Shown piece after piece: positions 11,101 through 21,999 of a stretch of DNA of 64,000 nt (position 1 is the first letter of the stretch; each line of letters starts with the position of its first letter). Below the pieces are notes generated by a model. It did no database searches, was not told the origin of the DNA, and saw nothing but the letters and a program-made list of their open reading frames with translations. The stretch is from Spiroplasma endosymbiont of Cantharis nigra (GTDB lineage: Bacteria > Bacillota_I > Bacilli_A > Mycoplasmatales > Mycoplasmataceae): the NCBI RefSeq assembly GCF_964019925.1, contig NZ_OZ026470.1, positions 1 through 64,000 on the forward strand. Direction: 5' to 3'. Both the position numbers and the translations under genes were made by a program.

Positions 11101-11667
11101 ATGAAAGTAATAAGCGGGCGTTTTAGAGGTAGAAAATTAGTTACATTGGATGGAATGAATACAAGACCAACAATTACAAGAGTTAAAGAAGATATGTTTA
11201 ATGTTTTAAATAATTATTTTATTTTTGATAACAAAATTTGTTTAGATTTATTTGGTGGAAGTGGAGCTTTGTCACTTGAAGCTTTGTCACGAGGAATAAA
11301 GTTTGCCTTTGTAAATGACCACTATAAACCAGCTTTAGAAATCATTAAAAAAAATTTTACAGGATTAAATAGTGAAGAATTCGAAATATTTAACTTTGAT
11401 TATAAAAAAATGCTTAGTTATTTAACATCTATAAATAAGAATGTAGACTTAATTTTTTTTGACCCTCCATTTGCTAAAGTAGAATACTACACAGAATTTT
11501 TCAAATATATTTCTGAGAATCAATTGCTAAATAATTATGGTATATTAATTATGGAATCGGAATTAAAGTTAGATGTTAGGGAAATGTCGACTCTAAATCT
11601 TTTAAAATATAAGGATTTTAAAAATAAGCATCTCTATATTTTAAGGCTAGAAAAGGAGAGTTTATAA
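11101..11667 (+). CDS. rsmD: 16S rRNA (guanine966-N2)-methyltransferase RsmD
   Basis: SAM-dependent methyltransferase of small-subunit rRNA. It has 188 residues from ATG 11101, chosen because MKVISGRFRGRKL is the typical family start and AAAGGA precedes it; the longer frame reaching 11068 would begin inside the -10 region. Motifs seen are DLFGGSGALSLEALSRG (SAM site) and FFDPPFAKVEYY (catalytic DPPF). A TATAAT box at 11071-11076 lies upstream. Its stop overlaps the start of gmk as TAATG. Confidence 0.93.
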   Translation: MKVISGRFRGRKLVTLDGMNTRPTITRVKEDMFNVLNNYFIFDNKICLDLFGGSGALSLEALSRGIKFAFVNDHYKPALEIIKKNFTGLNSEEFEIFNFDYKKMLSYLTSINKNVDLIFFDPPFAKVEYYTEFFKYISENQLLNNYGILIMESELKLDVREMSTLNLLKYKDFKNKHLYILRLEKESL

Positions 11668-12548
11668 TGGAAAAAAAACAAGGAAAAATAATAATTTTAT
11701 CAGGACCATCAGGAGTAGGAAAAGGAACAATTAATAAAGAGTTAGCACAAGACAAATCATTGAATTTAGTACAATCAATTTCTATGACAACTCGTGCTCC
11801 TAGACCAGAAGAAATTGATGGAGTTAATTATTATTTTGTTGATAAAGATGCATTTAAAGACGCAATTCAACACAATGAGTTAATTGAATATGCAGAATTT
11901 ATTAATAATTATTATGGTACTCCAAGAAAAGTTGTTTATGACAAAATTGCAAAAGGAGAAAATGTAGTTTTAGAAATTGAAGTTATTGGTGCCACACAAG
12001 TTCTAAAAAAAGAGAAACCAGAAAATTTGGTATCAATTTTTTTAATGCCTCCAAGTTTAAAAGCTTTAGAACAAAGACTAAGAAAACGTGGAACTGAAAA
12101 GGAAGAAATTATTAAACAAAGATTAGATAAGGCTTTATTAGAAATTCCATTAAAACATAAATATCAATATGTTATTGAAATTGATAGTGTTGAAAATGCT
12201 GTTGCTAAAGTTAAAGAAGTTTTAACAAAAGAAAATACATTAAGCATTGATCCAAGCGAAAGTAAATATTTTAAATTAAAAAATAAGGTAAGTGAGATTG
12301 TTACTGGACAATATCAATATTTTGTAAATAATTGAAAAGAAAATGTTGAAAAAGTAGGTGGAGAAGAAATTAGTGAGAACTTTGATTTTAAAAATTATTT
12401 AGTTGATTTATTAACTAATAAAACATATGCACATGTACTAGCAAGTCAAGATTTAAATGTATTGGAAGACTCAAGTTTTGTTGAAGCAACTGTGGAGCAA
12501 TTTATGATTGATGTTAATTTCTTCAGTATTGAACAGAAGGAATTTTAA
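11667..12548 (+). CDS. gmk: Guanylate kinase with C-terminal extension
   Basis: Phosphorylates GMP to GDP. The first 205 residues form a complete guanylate kinase: P-loop GPSGVGKGT at residues 13-21, the SMTTRAPRPEEIDGVNYYF GMP-binding block, and the RLRKRGTE lid segment. The protein is 293 residues in total, so about 85 residues follow the usual end. That tail, entered through a UGA Trp codon at 12333, is acidic and without a recognised domain. The start overlaps rsmD and rsmB follows after 5 bases, giving a tight three-gene operon. Confidence 0.94.
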
Positions 12549-12553
12549 AAATA

Positions 12554-13807
12554 ATGAACTCAAGAAAAGAGGCTTTAAGTATTTTGTTTGAGGTATTTAA
12601 GAATAATAAATTCTCAAATAAATTACTTAGTAATTTAATTGAAACAAAGGCTATGTCAAAAGAAGACATAGCCTTTGTTTTCAAATTGGTATATGGAACT
12701 ATTCAATACAAAATTTATTTAGAGTATGTAGTTAATAAAATAATTGATCCAAATAAAACTGATTTTAAAATTCAAATACTTCTTTGAATGAATTTATATC
12801 AGTTAAAATTTTTAAAGTCAAAAGCCTATTATGTTATTAATGAATCTGTAAATATTGCAAAATTAATCAATAAAAATTGTGCAGGATTAGTAAATAAAGT
12901 TTCAAAAAAACTTGAAAATCAAGAACTTTGAGAAGTAAAAATTAAAAATAAACAAAATATTTTTCCACTAGAAAATGGATTTCCATTTTGACTATATAAA
13001 AAAATTTCAGCAGATTATTCAAAATCTCAAGCAGAGGAATTTATTTTAAGTTCAAATATTGAAAGTAAAATTAGTTTGAGATTAAATACCTTAAAAATAT
13101 CAATAAAGGATTTTGAAGAAAAATATATGGAAAAATATAATTTAGAAAAATCAAAACTAATCGAATATTTTTACTTAACTAATAAAAATATTATTAATCA
13201 AGAAATATTTTTAAAAGGTTATGTTACAGTTCAAGACCAAACAAGTGGATATGCTTCTTATATTTTAAATCCAAAACCATATTCAAAAGTTTTGGATATG
13301 TGTAGCGCACCTGGTGGTAAATTAACTCACCTTGCTCAAATAATGGAAAATAAGGGTGAAATTAAGGCGTTTGAATTGCAAGAGAGTAAAATACATTTAA
13401 TAGAACAAAATCTCTCTAGATTAGGAGTCAAAAATGTAATTTTAGAATGTAAAAATGCTCTGGAAATTTCAGAAGAGAAATATGATTTTATTTTATTGGA
13501 TGCACCTTGCTCAGGTTATGGAGTTATTAGACAAAAGCCTGAAATTAAATTAAAAAAATATAGTGACCTGGAAAATTCAGAACTTATTTTATTACAATCT
13601 CAACTACTAGAAAAAGCATATAATTGTGCAAAAGTAAATACTGAAATAGTGTATTCAACTTGCACCATTAATAAAAAAGAAAATGAAGAGCAAATCAGTA
13701 ATTTCTTATTAAGACATAAGGATATTAAAAAAATATATGAAAAAGTATTTTTTGGAAGTGAATATGATAATGATGGATTTTATATTTGTAAAATGAAAAG
13801 AATTTAA
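12554..13807 (+). CDS. rsmB: 16S rRNA (cytosine967-C5)-methyltransferase RsmB
   Basis: Methylates C967 of 16S rRNA. It has 417 residues: an N-terminal NusB-like RNA-binding domain (about residues 1-140) followed by the Rossmann methyltransferase domain. The SAM motif DMCSAPGGK lies near residue 250. Both catalytic cysteines are visible: Cys319 in DAPCSG and Cys370 in STCTI. Five or more Trp codons are UGA, which would otherwise break the frame between 12787 and 13076. It is the last gene of rsmD-gmk-rsmB and ends in a hairpin overlapping its stop. Confidence 0.94.
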
Positions 13808-13825
13808 TTCTTTTCATTTTTTATT
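13792..13825 (+). terminator. Terminator of the rsmD-gmk-rsmB operon
   Basis: Inverted repeat AATGAAAAGAA..TTCTTTTCATT containing the rsmB stop codon, followed by a T-rich run. Confidence 0.75.
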
Positions 13826-13864
13826 TTTCATTAGTCGATTAAAGAGAAAGAAGGAGAATGCTAT

Positions 13865-16297
13865 ATGATAAAAATATTGAAATTATTATTTACAATATTA
13901 CCTTTGGGTAATCTATCAACATCAGCTGCAGAAATAAAAAATATAAATTTGTCCATCAAAAATATTGATATAGAAGAACATCACTTAGAAAAGGAACCCT
14001 ATTATCTTTTAGATGATCAAAAGGAAAAACTTAGTGAAGTCATAAGAAAAAATAGTAGCACAATTTATAGAAGTAAAGTAAATAAATTTATTTCCCTTGA
14101 AGAACTAAAATTAGAACATATGAAGGATTTTTGATATGACTCAGATTTAGAGTTAAATTTTAAAAATGTTGTAGAGAGAAATTCTACTGGTAAAAGTGAT
14201 ATTGAAGATATAAATTTTGAAAACCTAAATTTTGAAAGTTTTCAATTAAATATAAATTTAGATAAAAGACAGGAATCAAAAATAATTGAGAAAGAATATA
14301 ACTATCATGATAAATGAACTGATACTTTTATATATACAAAATTAAATTTAGAGTTTAAAAAAATATATGGAGTTAATTCGGGATTACTAGTTCAGGGAAC
14401 TATTAGTGAAGAAGTTCTTAAAGATAAAGTAGCTTTAAAAAATAAAGTATGAGGAGAAAGACTTGGAAGAATTGAAAGAGGAGGATTATTATTAACAAAT
14501 TTAAAAACAAATTTTATATCTAGAAAAAATTATTTTCAAGATATTGAAGAAAATTTTTATACCTTAAAAACAGAAAAAAATAGTGAGTATAATTATTCTC
14601 GTAAAAAATTAGAGGAATTATTAAATTCAGATGATAATTTTTTTAAATTTTTAAATATTAAAAAGTCTGATACATATAGAGCTGAAATAAAAACTATTTA
14701 TTTTGCTAACTTATTCCAATCAAATTTAATTAACACTGTTGTAGAATTGAAAAATAACTCTCAAATAATTCAGAAAAATATTAAAGTAGTATTTAAAGGA
14801 ACTGAAATAAATACAGACTTTCATGAGTTAAATTTAAATTTTAAAAGTTCATTAAAAAATTTAGATGAGAATCATAAAAAAATAAAATACTTTTTATCAA
14901 AGAAGTATAGTATTAATGAAAATGAAATAGTATTTAATTTAAATGATATAAATAATTTAAAGGCTATTAATGATTTTAAAATTGATAAGTCAACAATTTT
15001 TAAGTATGAATATAAAAAACCAGGAGGCAAAATTTTAACTTTCAATATATCAATAAGTCATACAAATATTAAATCAGAAAGTAATATTTTTATGCAAAGT
15101 TGAGACGAAACTAAATTTGAAACTACAAACAAGAATTATGAATTAGATAATTATTCTGTAATAAGTCAAAGTAATATCGCTGAAGATGATTTTGAGTTTA
15201 AAGATATTATGACTTCCTTTGAAAAAATAACTCTTAAGAAAAATGAGACTAAAGAATTATTTATTATAAATGGAGAGAAGTTTAGAAAAATTAATTATAA
15301 ATATAATGAAAATATCAAAGTTAAAAATGAAAATGAGAATATTCTAAAAATTTCTACTATAAAAGTTGGAACAACTCTTTTGGAAATTGATTCAATTGAT
15401 GCCAAAAATAAAAAAATAATTGAAATAGAAATAATTAATGAAGATGGTTACTTTGAATTAGAGACAAACGAAATAACAATTAAAAAAGGAGAATTTGATT
15501 ATATTGATTTATATTCTAACTCTTTTGAACAATTATTTATAATAAACAAAAATGTATCATTAATTACTATATTTGAAGACAATAAACTTTGAATTAAATC
15601 AAAAGAACTTGGCTTATTTGAAATTGAATTAATTTCAAATATAACAAAAGTGAGTGAAAAAATAAGCATTGAGATAATAGAAAATAATAGTGCAATTGAA
15701 CTAGATAAAAATATTGTAGTATCAGAAGTAAATACTTTAAATAATCTAAATATAATAAATTTTGATGAAATAAATGAAAATGAATTGAGTATTAAAAATT
15801 CATCAAATGACTTATTAATGACAAGGGAAAAAAATAAAATTACTTTTATACCAAAAAGCAAAGGGATTTTTGAAATAGAATTTAAATATAAAAAACAAAA
15901 TTTTACTTTTAAAATATATTCCTTCAATGAATTCATAATCAAAGAAATTAATACTGATAATAAAAAATTATCATTCAATAAAAATGATTATGAGTTAAAA
16001 AGTCATGATAATAATATTAATTTAATAGATTTAAATGGTGATTATAATTTTTCTTTAAAGGATAGTTATAATATTGGAAATATAGAAATTGTAAATAAAA
16101 ATGGAGAGTATTTTAATATTAAGATGACTTCCAAAAAAGACATTGAGCCTAATAAAGATATTGAGAATACAAATAATAGTAAATCAAAAAATAATTGAAC
16201 TATTATTATGGCATATTGTTTAATTCCTATTACATTTGGAATATCTTTAATAATTTTTTTATTTTTAAGAAAAAAACTTAAAAAAGCAAGTCTTTAA
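13865..16297 (+). CDS. Large surface protein with signal peptide, Ig-like repeats and C-terminal membrane anchor
   Basis: Protein of 810 residues with no close family recognised. The N-terminus has a signal peptide (MIKILKLLFTILPLG, cleavage probably near AAE, residues 21-23). The C-terminus has one hydrophobic helix (about residues 780-800) followed by a basic stop-transfer tail (RKKLKK), a single-pass topology with most of the protein outside the cell. From about residue 450 to 720 there are two to three tandem modules of 80-90 residues with the pattern 'ITLKKNE...KTNEISTIKVGTT..LEI', reminiscent of bacterial Ig-like (BIG2-type) domains. It is very rich in Asn, Lys and Ile. A surface adhesin or scaffold is a reasonable inference. 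It stands between two operons. Confidence 0.72.
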
Positions 16298-16345
16298 ATT
16301 AAACAATTATTACTATGATAAAATATATATTGGAGTTAAATTTTT

Positions 16346-17419
16346 ATGGAACAAACAAGTATATTCAGGTACACAATTCAAGAACTAGAAGAAATTCTTG
16401 TGGAAAATGGATTTAAAAAATTTTCTGCTAAACAGGTTTATGATTGAATTTACCTTAAAATGGAAACAAAATTTGATAATATGACTAATTTAAGTAAGGA
16501 ATTAAGAGAATTTCTTAATGCAAGATTTGTAACTAATTTACTTAAAGACTTAGTTACTGAAGAGTCTAAGGATGGAACAATCAAAATTTTATTTATGTTA
16601 GATGATAAAAAGTCAATTGAAACTGTTCTTATGCCTCAAAAGTATGGACAATCTGTTTGTGTTACAACACAAGTTGGATGTAAAATGTCTTGCAAATTCT
16701 GTGCTTCTGGATTAATAAAAACTGAAAGAAATCTATCTGTTGATGAAATAGTGAGACAAATATATACAATGAATTTATACTTAAAAGAGAAATATAAAAA
16801 TGATCCTGAAAATAAAAGGTCTAGAGTTAGTCATATTGTTGTTATGGGAATTGGTGAGCCATTTGATAACTATGAAAATGTATTAAAATTTATAAAAATA
16901 ATTAATGATAAAAATGGATTTGAAATTGGGGCTAGACATATTACAATTTCTACTTGTGGAATTGTTCCAAAAATTAAACTATTTGCGGATTTAAAAACAC
17001 AGATAAATCTTGCAATTTCATTACATGCTTCTAATGATTATGTTAGGAATCAATTAATGCCAATTAATAAAGCATTTCCAATTAAAGTTTTATTAGATTC
17101 TGTAAGATATTATGTTGATCAAACAAATAGAAGGGTTACCTTTGAATATATTTTAATTGATGGTTTAAATGATAAGCCAGAACATGCATTAGAATTGGCT
17201 AAAATCATTAGAGGTATTAATGCATATGTTAATTTAATTCCTTATAATGAAGTTGAAGAAAATCCTTATAGAAAATCAACAAGAGTAGAGGAATTTTTCA
17301 AAATATTAAAAAAACAAAATATTACTGCAATTGTAAGAAAAGAATTTGGTGCAGATATTGACGCGGCTTGTGGCCAGTTAAGAGCCAAAAGGGAAGGTGT
17401 CATAAAAAATGAAATTTAA
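16346..17419 (+). CDS. rlmN: 23S rRNA/tRNA adenine C2-methyltransferase RlmN (radical SAM)
   Basis: Radical-SAM enzyme methylating A2503 of 23S rRNA and A37 of certain tRNAs. It has 357 residues from ATG 16346, which has a TGGAG site; an internal ATG at 16460 would lose the N-terminal RNA-binding region that reads through a UGA Trp. The iron-sulfur motif Cys112-x3-Cys116-x2-Cys119 is present, followed by the GEPFDN segment. The methyl-carrying cysteine near the C-terminus is Cys342 (DAACGQL). The last codons overlap prpC by 11 bases. Confidence 0.95.
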
Positions 17420-18167
17420 AAGTGCAATGCTTACTGATATAGGTAATTATAGAAAAACTAATCAAGATTATCTTGATTTTGCAACAAAAAAAACTGGAGA
17501 AGCTCTAGGAGTTGTTTGCGATGGAATGGGTGGACACGCTTATGGTGAGGTCGCATCAAAACTAGCTGTTCAAAAATTTATTGAGTATTTTAATCAAAGT
17601 GATTTTTCACAACTTAATCAAAAAGAAATAAATAGATGATTAAGAAGTTGTGTAAATAATATTTTGACTGAAATGGTAGAATATTCAAATGAAAGATTTG
17701 AAACAAAGGACATGGGTACAACATTAACAGCTATTTTATTTACAAAAGATGGCGGATTTGTTATTAATGTTGGAGACTCAAGAACTTATAAATTAGTTAA
17801 TGATAATTTATTTCAAATAACTGAAGACCAAAATTTATGGAACTCAACTCCAGAAGCAGAAAGAAAAGATATTCAAATGTCAGGAATTTATGAAAAGGCT
17901 AATGATGTTACTTTCTGAAAAGTTTTAACAAGTGCGTTGGGCCCACAAAAAACCTTAAGAATTGATACATATTTTGTAGAGAATCAAGAAGGTATATACA
18001 TGTTAACAACAGATGGTGTTCATGATTATATTGATGAAGAAATAACTGCTTCTACTTTAGCAAATAAAAAAGTAAAATTAAAGGATAAGGCAAGTTTAAT
18101 AATAGAAGATGCAAAAGACAACATCTCAACAGATAATTTATCAATCCTTATTATTGAAGCAGAGTAA
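17409..18167 (+). CDS. prpC: PP2C-family Ser/Thr protein phosphatase
   Basis: Manganese/magnesium-dependent phosphatase that reverses PrkC phosphorylation. It has 252 residues. Family motifs are in order: RKTNQD near residue 15, DGMGGHAYGE, GDSRTY, TTDGVHDY and DNLSILI, supplying the metal-binding aspartates. UGA Trp codons occur at 17637 and 17916. It overlaps rlmN by 11 bases and is followed, after a terminator-like hairpin, by prkC, the order usual for Firmicutes and Mollicutes. Confidence 0.93.
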
Positions 18168-18187
18168 TCTAACTCTGCTTTTTTTGT
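18158..18187 (+). terminator. Terminator or attenuating hairpin between prpC and prkC
   Basis: AGCAGAGT / ACTCTGCT stem with a six-base loop followed by T-run. It lies inside an otherwise co-directional gene run and may lower readthrough into prkC. Confidence 0.7.
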
Positions 18188-18217
18188 TATTATTATATTG
18201 AAAAGGGAGCTACTTTT

Positions 18218-19228
18218 ATGAGTAAATATGAACCAGGATCGTTAATAAATGAAAGATATGAAGTTATTAGTCAACTAGGAAAAGGTGGAATGGCCTCTGT
18301 ATTTAAAGCATATGATATTATTACAAGAAATATAGTCGCAGTTAAAGTTGTAGCTCCAGAAATTGTTGTTAAACCTGTAGGACAAGAAAGATTTGATATT
18401 GAAAAGGAAGCTTTTGCAAAGTTGGGATCTAATGCATATGTTGTTAAACTTTTTGATATTATACAAAATGGTGATGAGTGATTTATTATTTTGGAATGTG
18501 TTGAAGGGGGAACTCTAAAAGATAAGTTTCAAGATTTTGGTTCAATGACACTTAAAGAGATAAAATATTATTTTTCAAGAATTTGTGATGCTCTATCAGA
18601 AGCTCATAAATTAGGGATAATACATAGAGATATTAAACCAGATAATGTTTTATTAACTCAAGCAGGAGATGTGAAATTAGGTGACTTTGGAATTTCTGTT
18701 ATGGAAGGTAAATCATCAGAAATTAATAAAGCTATTGGAACTCCTAAGTATATGCCCCCAGAAATAATTGCAGCACAAGGACCATCTCCAAAAAGTGATA
18801 TATATTCACTTGGTATTATGTTATATGAGATATCTACAGGAGTGGCACCCTTTACTGCAAAAGAAGCTCCCAAAATTGCAGCAAAACACTTAAAAGAAAC
18901 TCCAACGAGTCCAAAATTAATTAATCCTTCAATTCCACAAAGTCTTGAAAATCTAATTTTAAAAATGATAGAAAAAGAACCTGAAAATAGATTTAATAAT
19001 ATTGATGAAGTAAAAAATGAATTATTAAAAATAAAAAAAGCAGATAATCCTAAACCATATATTTATCATAAAAAAGTAACTTTAGTTATGAACGATGGTA
19101 AAAGAAAACTTCAAGTAGGAAATACTTTGGATAAACTGCCAAGTATTGCCAAGACAAAATTTACAGCGATATTTTTAATAGTTATAATTTCACTTATTGT
19201 TTTATTTGTTTTGCTAATGGTACTATAA
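18218..19228 (+). CDS. prkC: Membrane-anchored Ser/Thr protein kinase, no PASTA domains
   Basis: Hanks-type kinase of 336 residues. Motifs are the glycine loop GKGGMASVF (residues 21-29), AVKVV lysine, catalytic HRDIKPDN starting at His136, DFG starting at Asp156, and GTPKYMPPE. A single membrane helix occupies the last 25 or so residues. Firmicute PrkC continues outside the cell with PASTA domains that sense peptidoglycan; here the protein stops right after the helix, matching a wall-less cell. It sits between prpC and rsgA, one base from the latter. Confidence 0.93.
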
Positions 19229-19229
19229 A

Positions 19230-20114
19230 ATGAATAAAGGAATTATTTTAAAAATATTAAGTGAGTATGCATATGTATTTTTTGAAAATGAATTATACGA
19301 ATGTAAAGCAACAGGAAAAATAAGACATAGCAATCAAAAACCAACAACAGGAGATTATGTAAATTTTGAATTTACTGACAAACAAAATTTTAAAGGATCC
19401 TTAACTGAAATTTTAAAGAGAAAAAATGAACTTTACAGACCTAGAATAGCAAATATAGATCAAGTAGTCATTATAACTTCTTTAAGAGAGCCAATTTTGA
19501 ACACTTATACTCTTAATAAATATTTGTTTTTTCTTGAAACGCTTAATTTAAAACCAGTTTTAGCTTTTACAAAAGCGGATTTAACAAATAATGAAGATGA
19601 AGAAATTAAAAAGGCTAAGCTGTATGAAACTATTGGTTATGAGGTCTATTTAATAAACAATATGATTGATACTGATAAAAACTGAAATAATTTTTTAAAG
19701 TGTTTGGAGAATAAAACTTCTGTTTTTACAGGGCAAACTGGCGCTGGAAAATCAACAACTTTAAATCATATTATTCCAAATGCTTTTGAAAAAACACAAG
19801 AAATTTCAAAAGCTTTAAATAGAGGTAAACATACAACAACAAAAAATGAGTTATTTATTTATAAAAACTCATTAATTGGTGATACACCAGGTTTTTCTTC
19901 TTTTGAGTATAAGGAAGTTAGTAAGGAAAACATTGCTTTAAGCATTAATTTTTTTAAAGACCAAAACTGTAAATTTAATAATTGCTTGCATTTGAACAAC
20001 ACACCAGGTTGTAAAGTTATTGAAGCAGTTAAAAATAAAAAATTTCCAGAATTTATATATAATGATTATGTAAAAATTCAGTTGGAAATTGAAAATCAAA
20101 GGAGAAAATATTAA
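19230..20114 (+). CDS. rsgA: Ribosome small-subunit-dependent GTPase RsgA
   Basis: Circularly permuted GTPase acting in late 30S maturation. It has 294 residues: N-terminal OB-fold, then the GTPase motifs in permuted order (FTKAD, then GQTGAGKST, then GDTPGF), and a C-terminal zinc site with the pattern C-x4-C-x-H...C (CKFNNCLH, PGCKV). A UGA Trp at 19683 splits the apparent frame. Start ATG 19230 lies one base after prkC and the stop overlaps rpe (TAATG). Confidence 0.95.
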
Positions 20115-20788
20115 TGGCAAAATTTATTGTAGCTCCAAGCATTTTAACTGCTAACTTTTTAGATTTAAAATCAGATTTAGATAAGTTAAAGGAAGCAAAA
20201 ATTAAATGAATTCATTATGATGTTATGGATTATAATTTTGTTCCGAATTTATCTTTTGGCCCAAAAATACTAACAGATATAGTTAATAATTATAATTTCA
20301 AAATGGACTTACATTTAATGGTTAAAATTGAAAATATTTCTGTTAAGGAATACCTTAAACCATTTCTTGTAAAAAATGTAAAGCAAATCACAGTACATTT
20401 TGAAGCTCTAACTAAAAAGCAAATCTTGGAATTTTTAGATTTCTGTAATATTAACAATATAAGTGCTTCTATTTCAATAAATCCAAATACTAATGTTTTT
20501 AAAATTAAAAAATACTTACCTAAAATCAAAAATGTTTTAGTAATGAGCGTTAATCCTGGATTTGGTGGGCAATCATTTATTTCTAATTCTTTGGACAAAA
20601 TCCAAAAATTAAAGGCGTTAAAAGATGAAAATAATTACTCTTATTTAATTCAAGTTGATGGAGGAATAAATGAAGAAACTTATCAACTTGTTCAAAAAGC
20701 TGGAGTTGATGTAATTGTGGCAGGAAGTTATTTAGTTGGTTCTTCTGTAAAAAATTTAAAAGAAAGGGTAGCTAAACTTGAAGGATAA
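20114..20788 (+). CDS. rpe: Ribulose-5-phosphate 3-epimerase
   Basis: Interconverts ribulose-5-phosphate and xylulose-5-phosphate. It has 224 residues, the typical TIM-barrel length. Motifs include APSILTANF at the N-terminus, HYDVMD (metal-binding His and Asp), HLMV, MSVNPGFGGQ and VDGGI. A UGA Trp occurs at 20208. It is translationally coupled to rsgA upstream and overlaps thiN downstream by 11 bases. Confidence 0.95.
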
Positions 20789-21395
20789 AGCACTAATTGT
20801 TATTTCAGAAACTAACATTAACTTAAAAATTTTTGAAAAAACTCATTTAATTATTGGAATTGAAAGAGGATGTCTAGATTTAATAAAAAAAGACATTAAT
20901 ATAGATATTGCAATGTCTGATTTTGATCAAGTAACTCAAGAAGAATTGGAAATTATAAAGTCAAAAGCAAAAAAATTTATAGCTTTTAACCCTGAAAAAG
21001 ATTATTTAGATGGAATAGCAGCAATTCATTATTTACATGATAAAGAGATAAAAGATATTACAATGATAGTTAATCCATCAAAAAGATATGATATGAACTT
21101 AACTATTATTGATTACGTATTTAACCATAATGTAAAAATATTTAATGAAAAATCAGTTATTTTTAAATTAAATTCTGGTAAAAATATTGTAGATTTTAAT
21201 AAATATCAAGATTTTACATATATTTCATTATTTAGTCTGAAAAATAATGAAATCACTATTAAAGGCATGAAATATGAAGTAAAAAACATTGAGTTAAAGG
21301 CTTTTAATTCTTTGGCTTATTCAAATCAATTTTTACCATATGTAGATCCTGAAATTTCAATAAAAGAGGAAGTTATGATTATTTTGACAAAATAA
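20778..21395 (+). CDS. thiN: Thiamine pyrophosphokinase
   Basis: Converts thiamine and ATP to thiamine pyrophosphate. It has 205 residues from a TTG start at 20778 inside the 3' end of rpe; AAGGGTAG-like purines precede it. Support comes from the family pattern: GIERGCLDLI, AMSDFDQ (metal-binding acidic motif), NPEKDYLDGIAAIHY (the usual 'P.eKD.tD...A' signature) and a beta-rich C-terminal domain ending VMIILTK. The gene order rsgA-rpe-thiN is classic for Firmicutes. Confidence 0.92.
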   Translation: MKDKALIVISETNINLKIFEKTHLIIGIERGCLDLIKKDINIDIAMSDFDQVTQEELEIIKSKAKKFIAFNPEKDYLDGIAAIHYLHDKEIKDITMIVNPSKRYDMNLTIIDYVFNHNVKIFNEKSVIFKLNSGKNIVDFNKYQDFTYISLFSLKNNEITIKGMKYEVKNIELKAFNSLAYSNQFLPYVDPEISIKEEVMIILTK

Positions 21396-21425
21396 AAAAG
21401 CAGATTATAATCTGCTTTTTATTTT
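21395..21425. terminator. Bidirectional terminator between thiN and tRNA-Leu
   Basis: Perfect inverted repeat AAAAAGCAGATTATAATCTGCTTTTT serving both converging transcripts. Confidence 0.8.
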
Positions 21426-21430
21426 TTAGC

Positions 21431-21514
21431 TGGTGCCCTCTATCGGAGTCGAACCGATACGATTTCTCGGCAGATTTTGAGTCTGCTGCGTCTACCAATT
21501 CCGCCAAGAGGGCA
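21431..21514 (-). tRNA. tRNA-Leu, anticodon CAA
   Basis: On the minus strand the sequence folds as a tRNA: acceptor TGCCCTC / GAGGGCA with encoded CCA (21431-21433), anticodon stem GCAGA / TCTGC with loop CTCAAAA, so anticodon CAA reading UUG, and T-arm ATCGG-TTCGACT-CCGAT. The variable arm is of the class II type expected for Leu. A TATAAT -10 box lies just upstream (about 21529-21535 on the minus strand). Confidence 0.93.
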
Positions 21515-21537
21515 ATACCAATAATTATTATATAATG

Positions 21538-21566
21538 AAAAAAAAGAAACTTCGATGAGTTTCTTA
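21538..21566 (-). terminator. Terminator of rpmB
   Basis: AAGAAACT / AGTTTCTT stem followed on the minus strand by a long T-run. Confidence 0.75.
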
Positions 21567-21579
21567 ATTTATTGTACTT

Positions 21580-21780
21580 TTATTTTGCTAATTGATTATT
21601 TCTTTTTAAAGTTCTAAGTGTTCTTGCTGAAACTTTTAAAGTCATAACTTTACCATTTTCATCCATTACTTGAACTTTCTGTAAATTAAGGTTTCATTTT
21701 CTTTTGCTGGCATTCATAGCGTGTGATCTTGAATTACCTGACAAAGGACCTTTACCTGTTAAACCGTCTTTTCTTGCCAT
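21580..21780 (-). CDS. rpmB: 50S ribosomal protein L28
   Basis: Large-subunit ribosomal protein of 66 residues. The start [20 protein letters not shown] and the later block with SKRKWNLNLQ are characteristic of L28. The Trp is UGA. GAGGTGA precedes ATG 21780, and a well-formed promoter lies upstream. It is divergent from the Asp23-family gene and fakA, an arrangement common in Firmicutes. Confidence 0.95.
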
Positions 21781-21801
21781 ATTTTCACCTCGGACTTATA
21801 A

Positions 21802-21830
21802 ATAATATAATAATTAGGTTAAAAATACAA
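21802..21830 (-). promoter_or_regulatory. Promoter of rpmB
   Basis: On the minus strand, TTGTAT (21830-21825), a 17-base spacer and TATTAT (21807-21802), about 20 bases before the ribosome-binding site. Confidence 0.7.
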
Positions 21831-21881
21831 GAAAATATTTAAATTATTCTAAAGTAAATTTTTACTTTTTAGACTTATTAT

Positions 21882-21910
21882 TTTATTATTTTGCTTTAAT
21901 AGTGTAAAAT
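21882..21910 (+). promoter_or_regulatory. Possible promoter of the Asp23-family gene
   Basis: TTTATT (21882-21887), 17-base spacer, TAAAAT (21905-21910). The -35 box is weak. The rest of the gap 21781-21999 is AT-rich, with a small TAACAA/TTGTTA inverted repeat near 21932-21955 and no other recognised element. Confidence 0.4.
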
Positions 21911-21999
21911 TATTTTGTACTAATTTGAAACGTAACAACATGATTTTTTTGTTATCCTGAATTAGAGAATAAAATTGTACACTTTTTACGGAGGCCAAA

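Noticed and set aside
12554-13807. Apparent frameshift or pseudogene in rsmB (and similarly in gapA, pgk, rnj, the pst permease, the FtsX-type permease, GH1 genes and others)
   Set aside because: All breaks are in-frame UGA codons; with UGA as Trp the proteins are full length and the motifs continue across the breaks.
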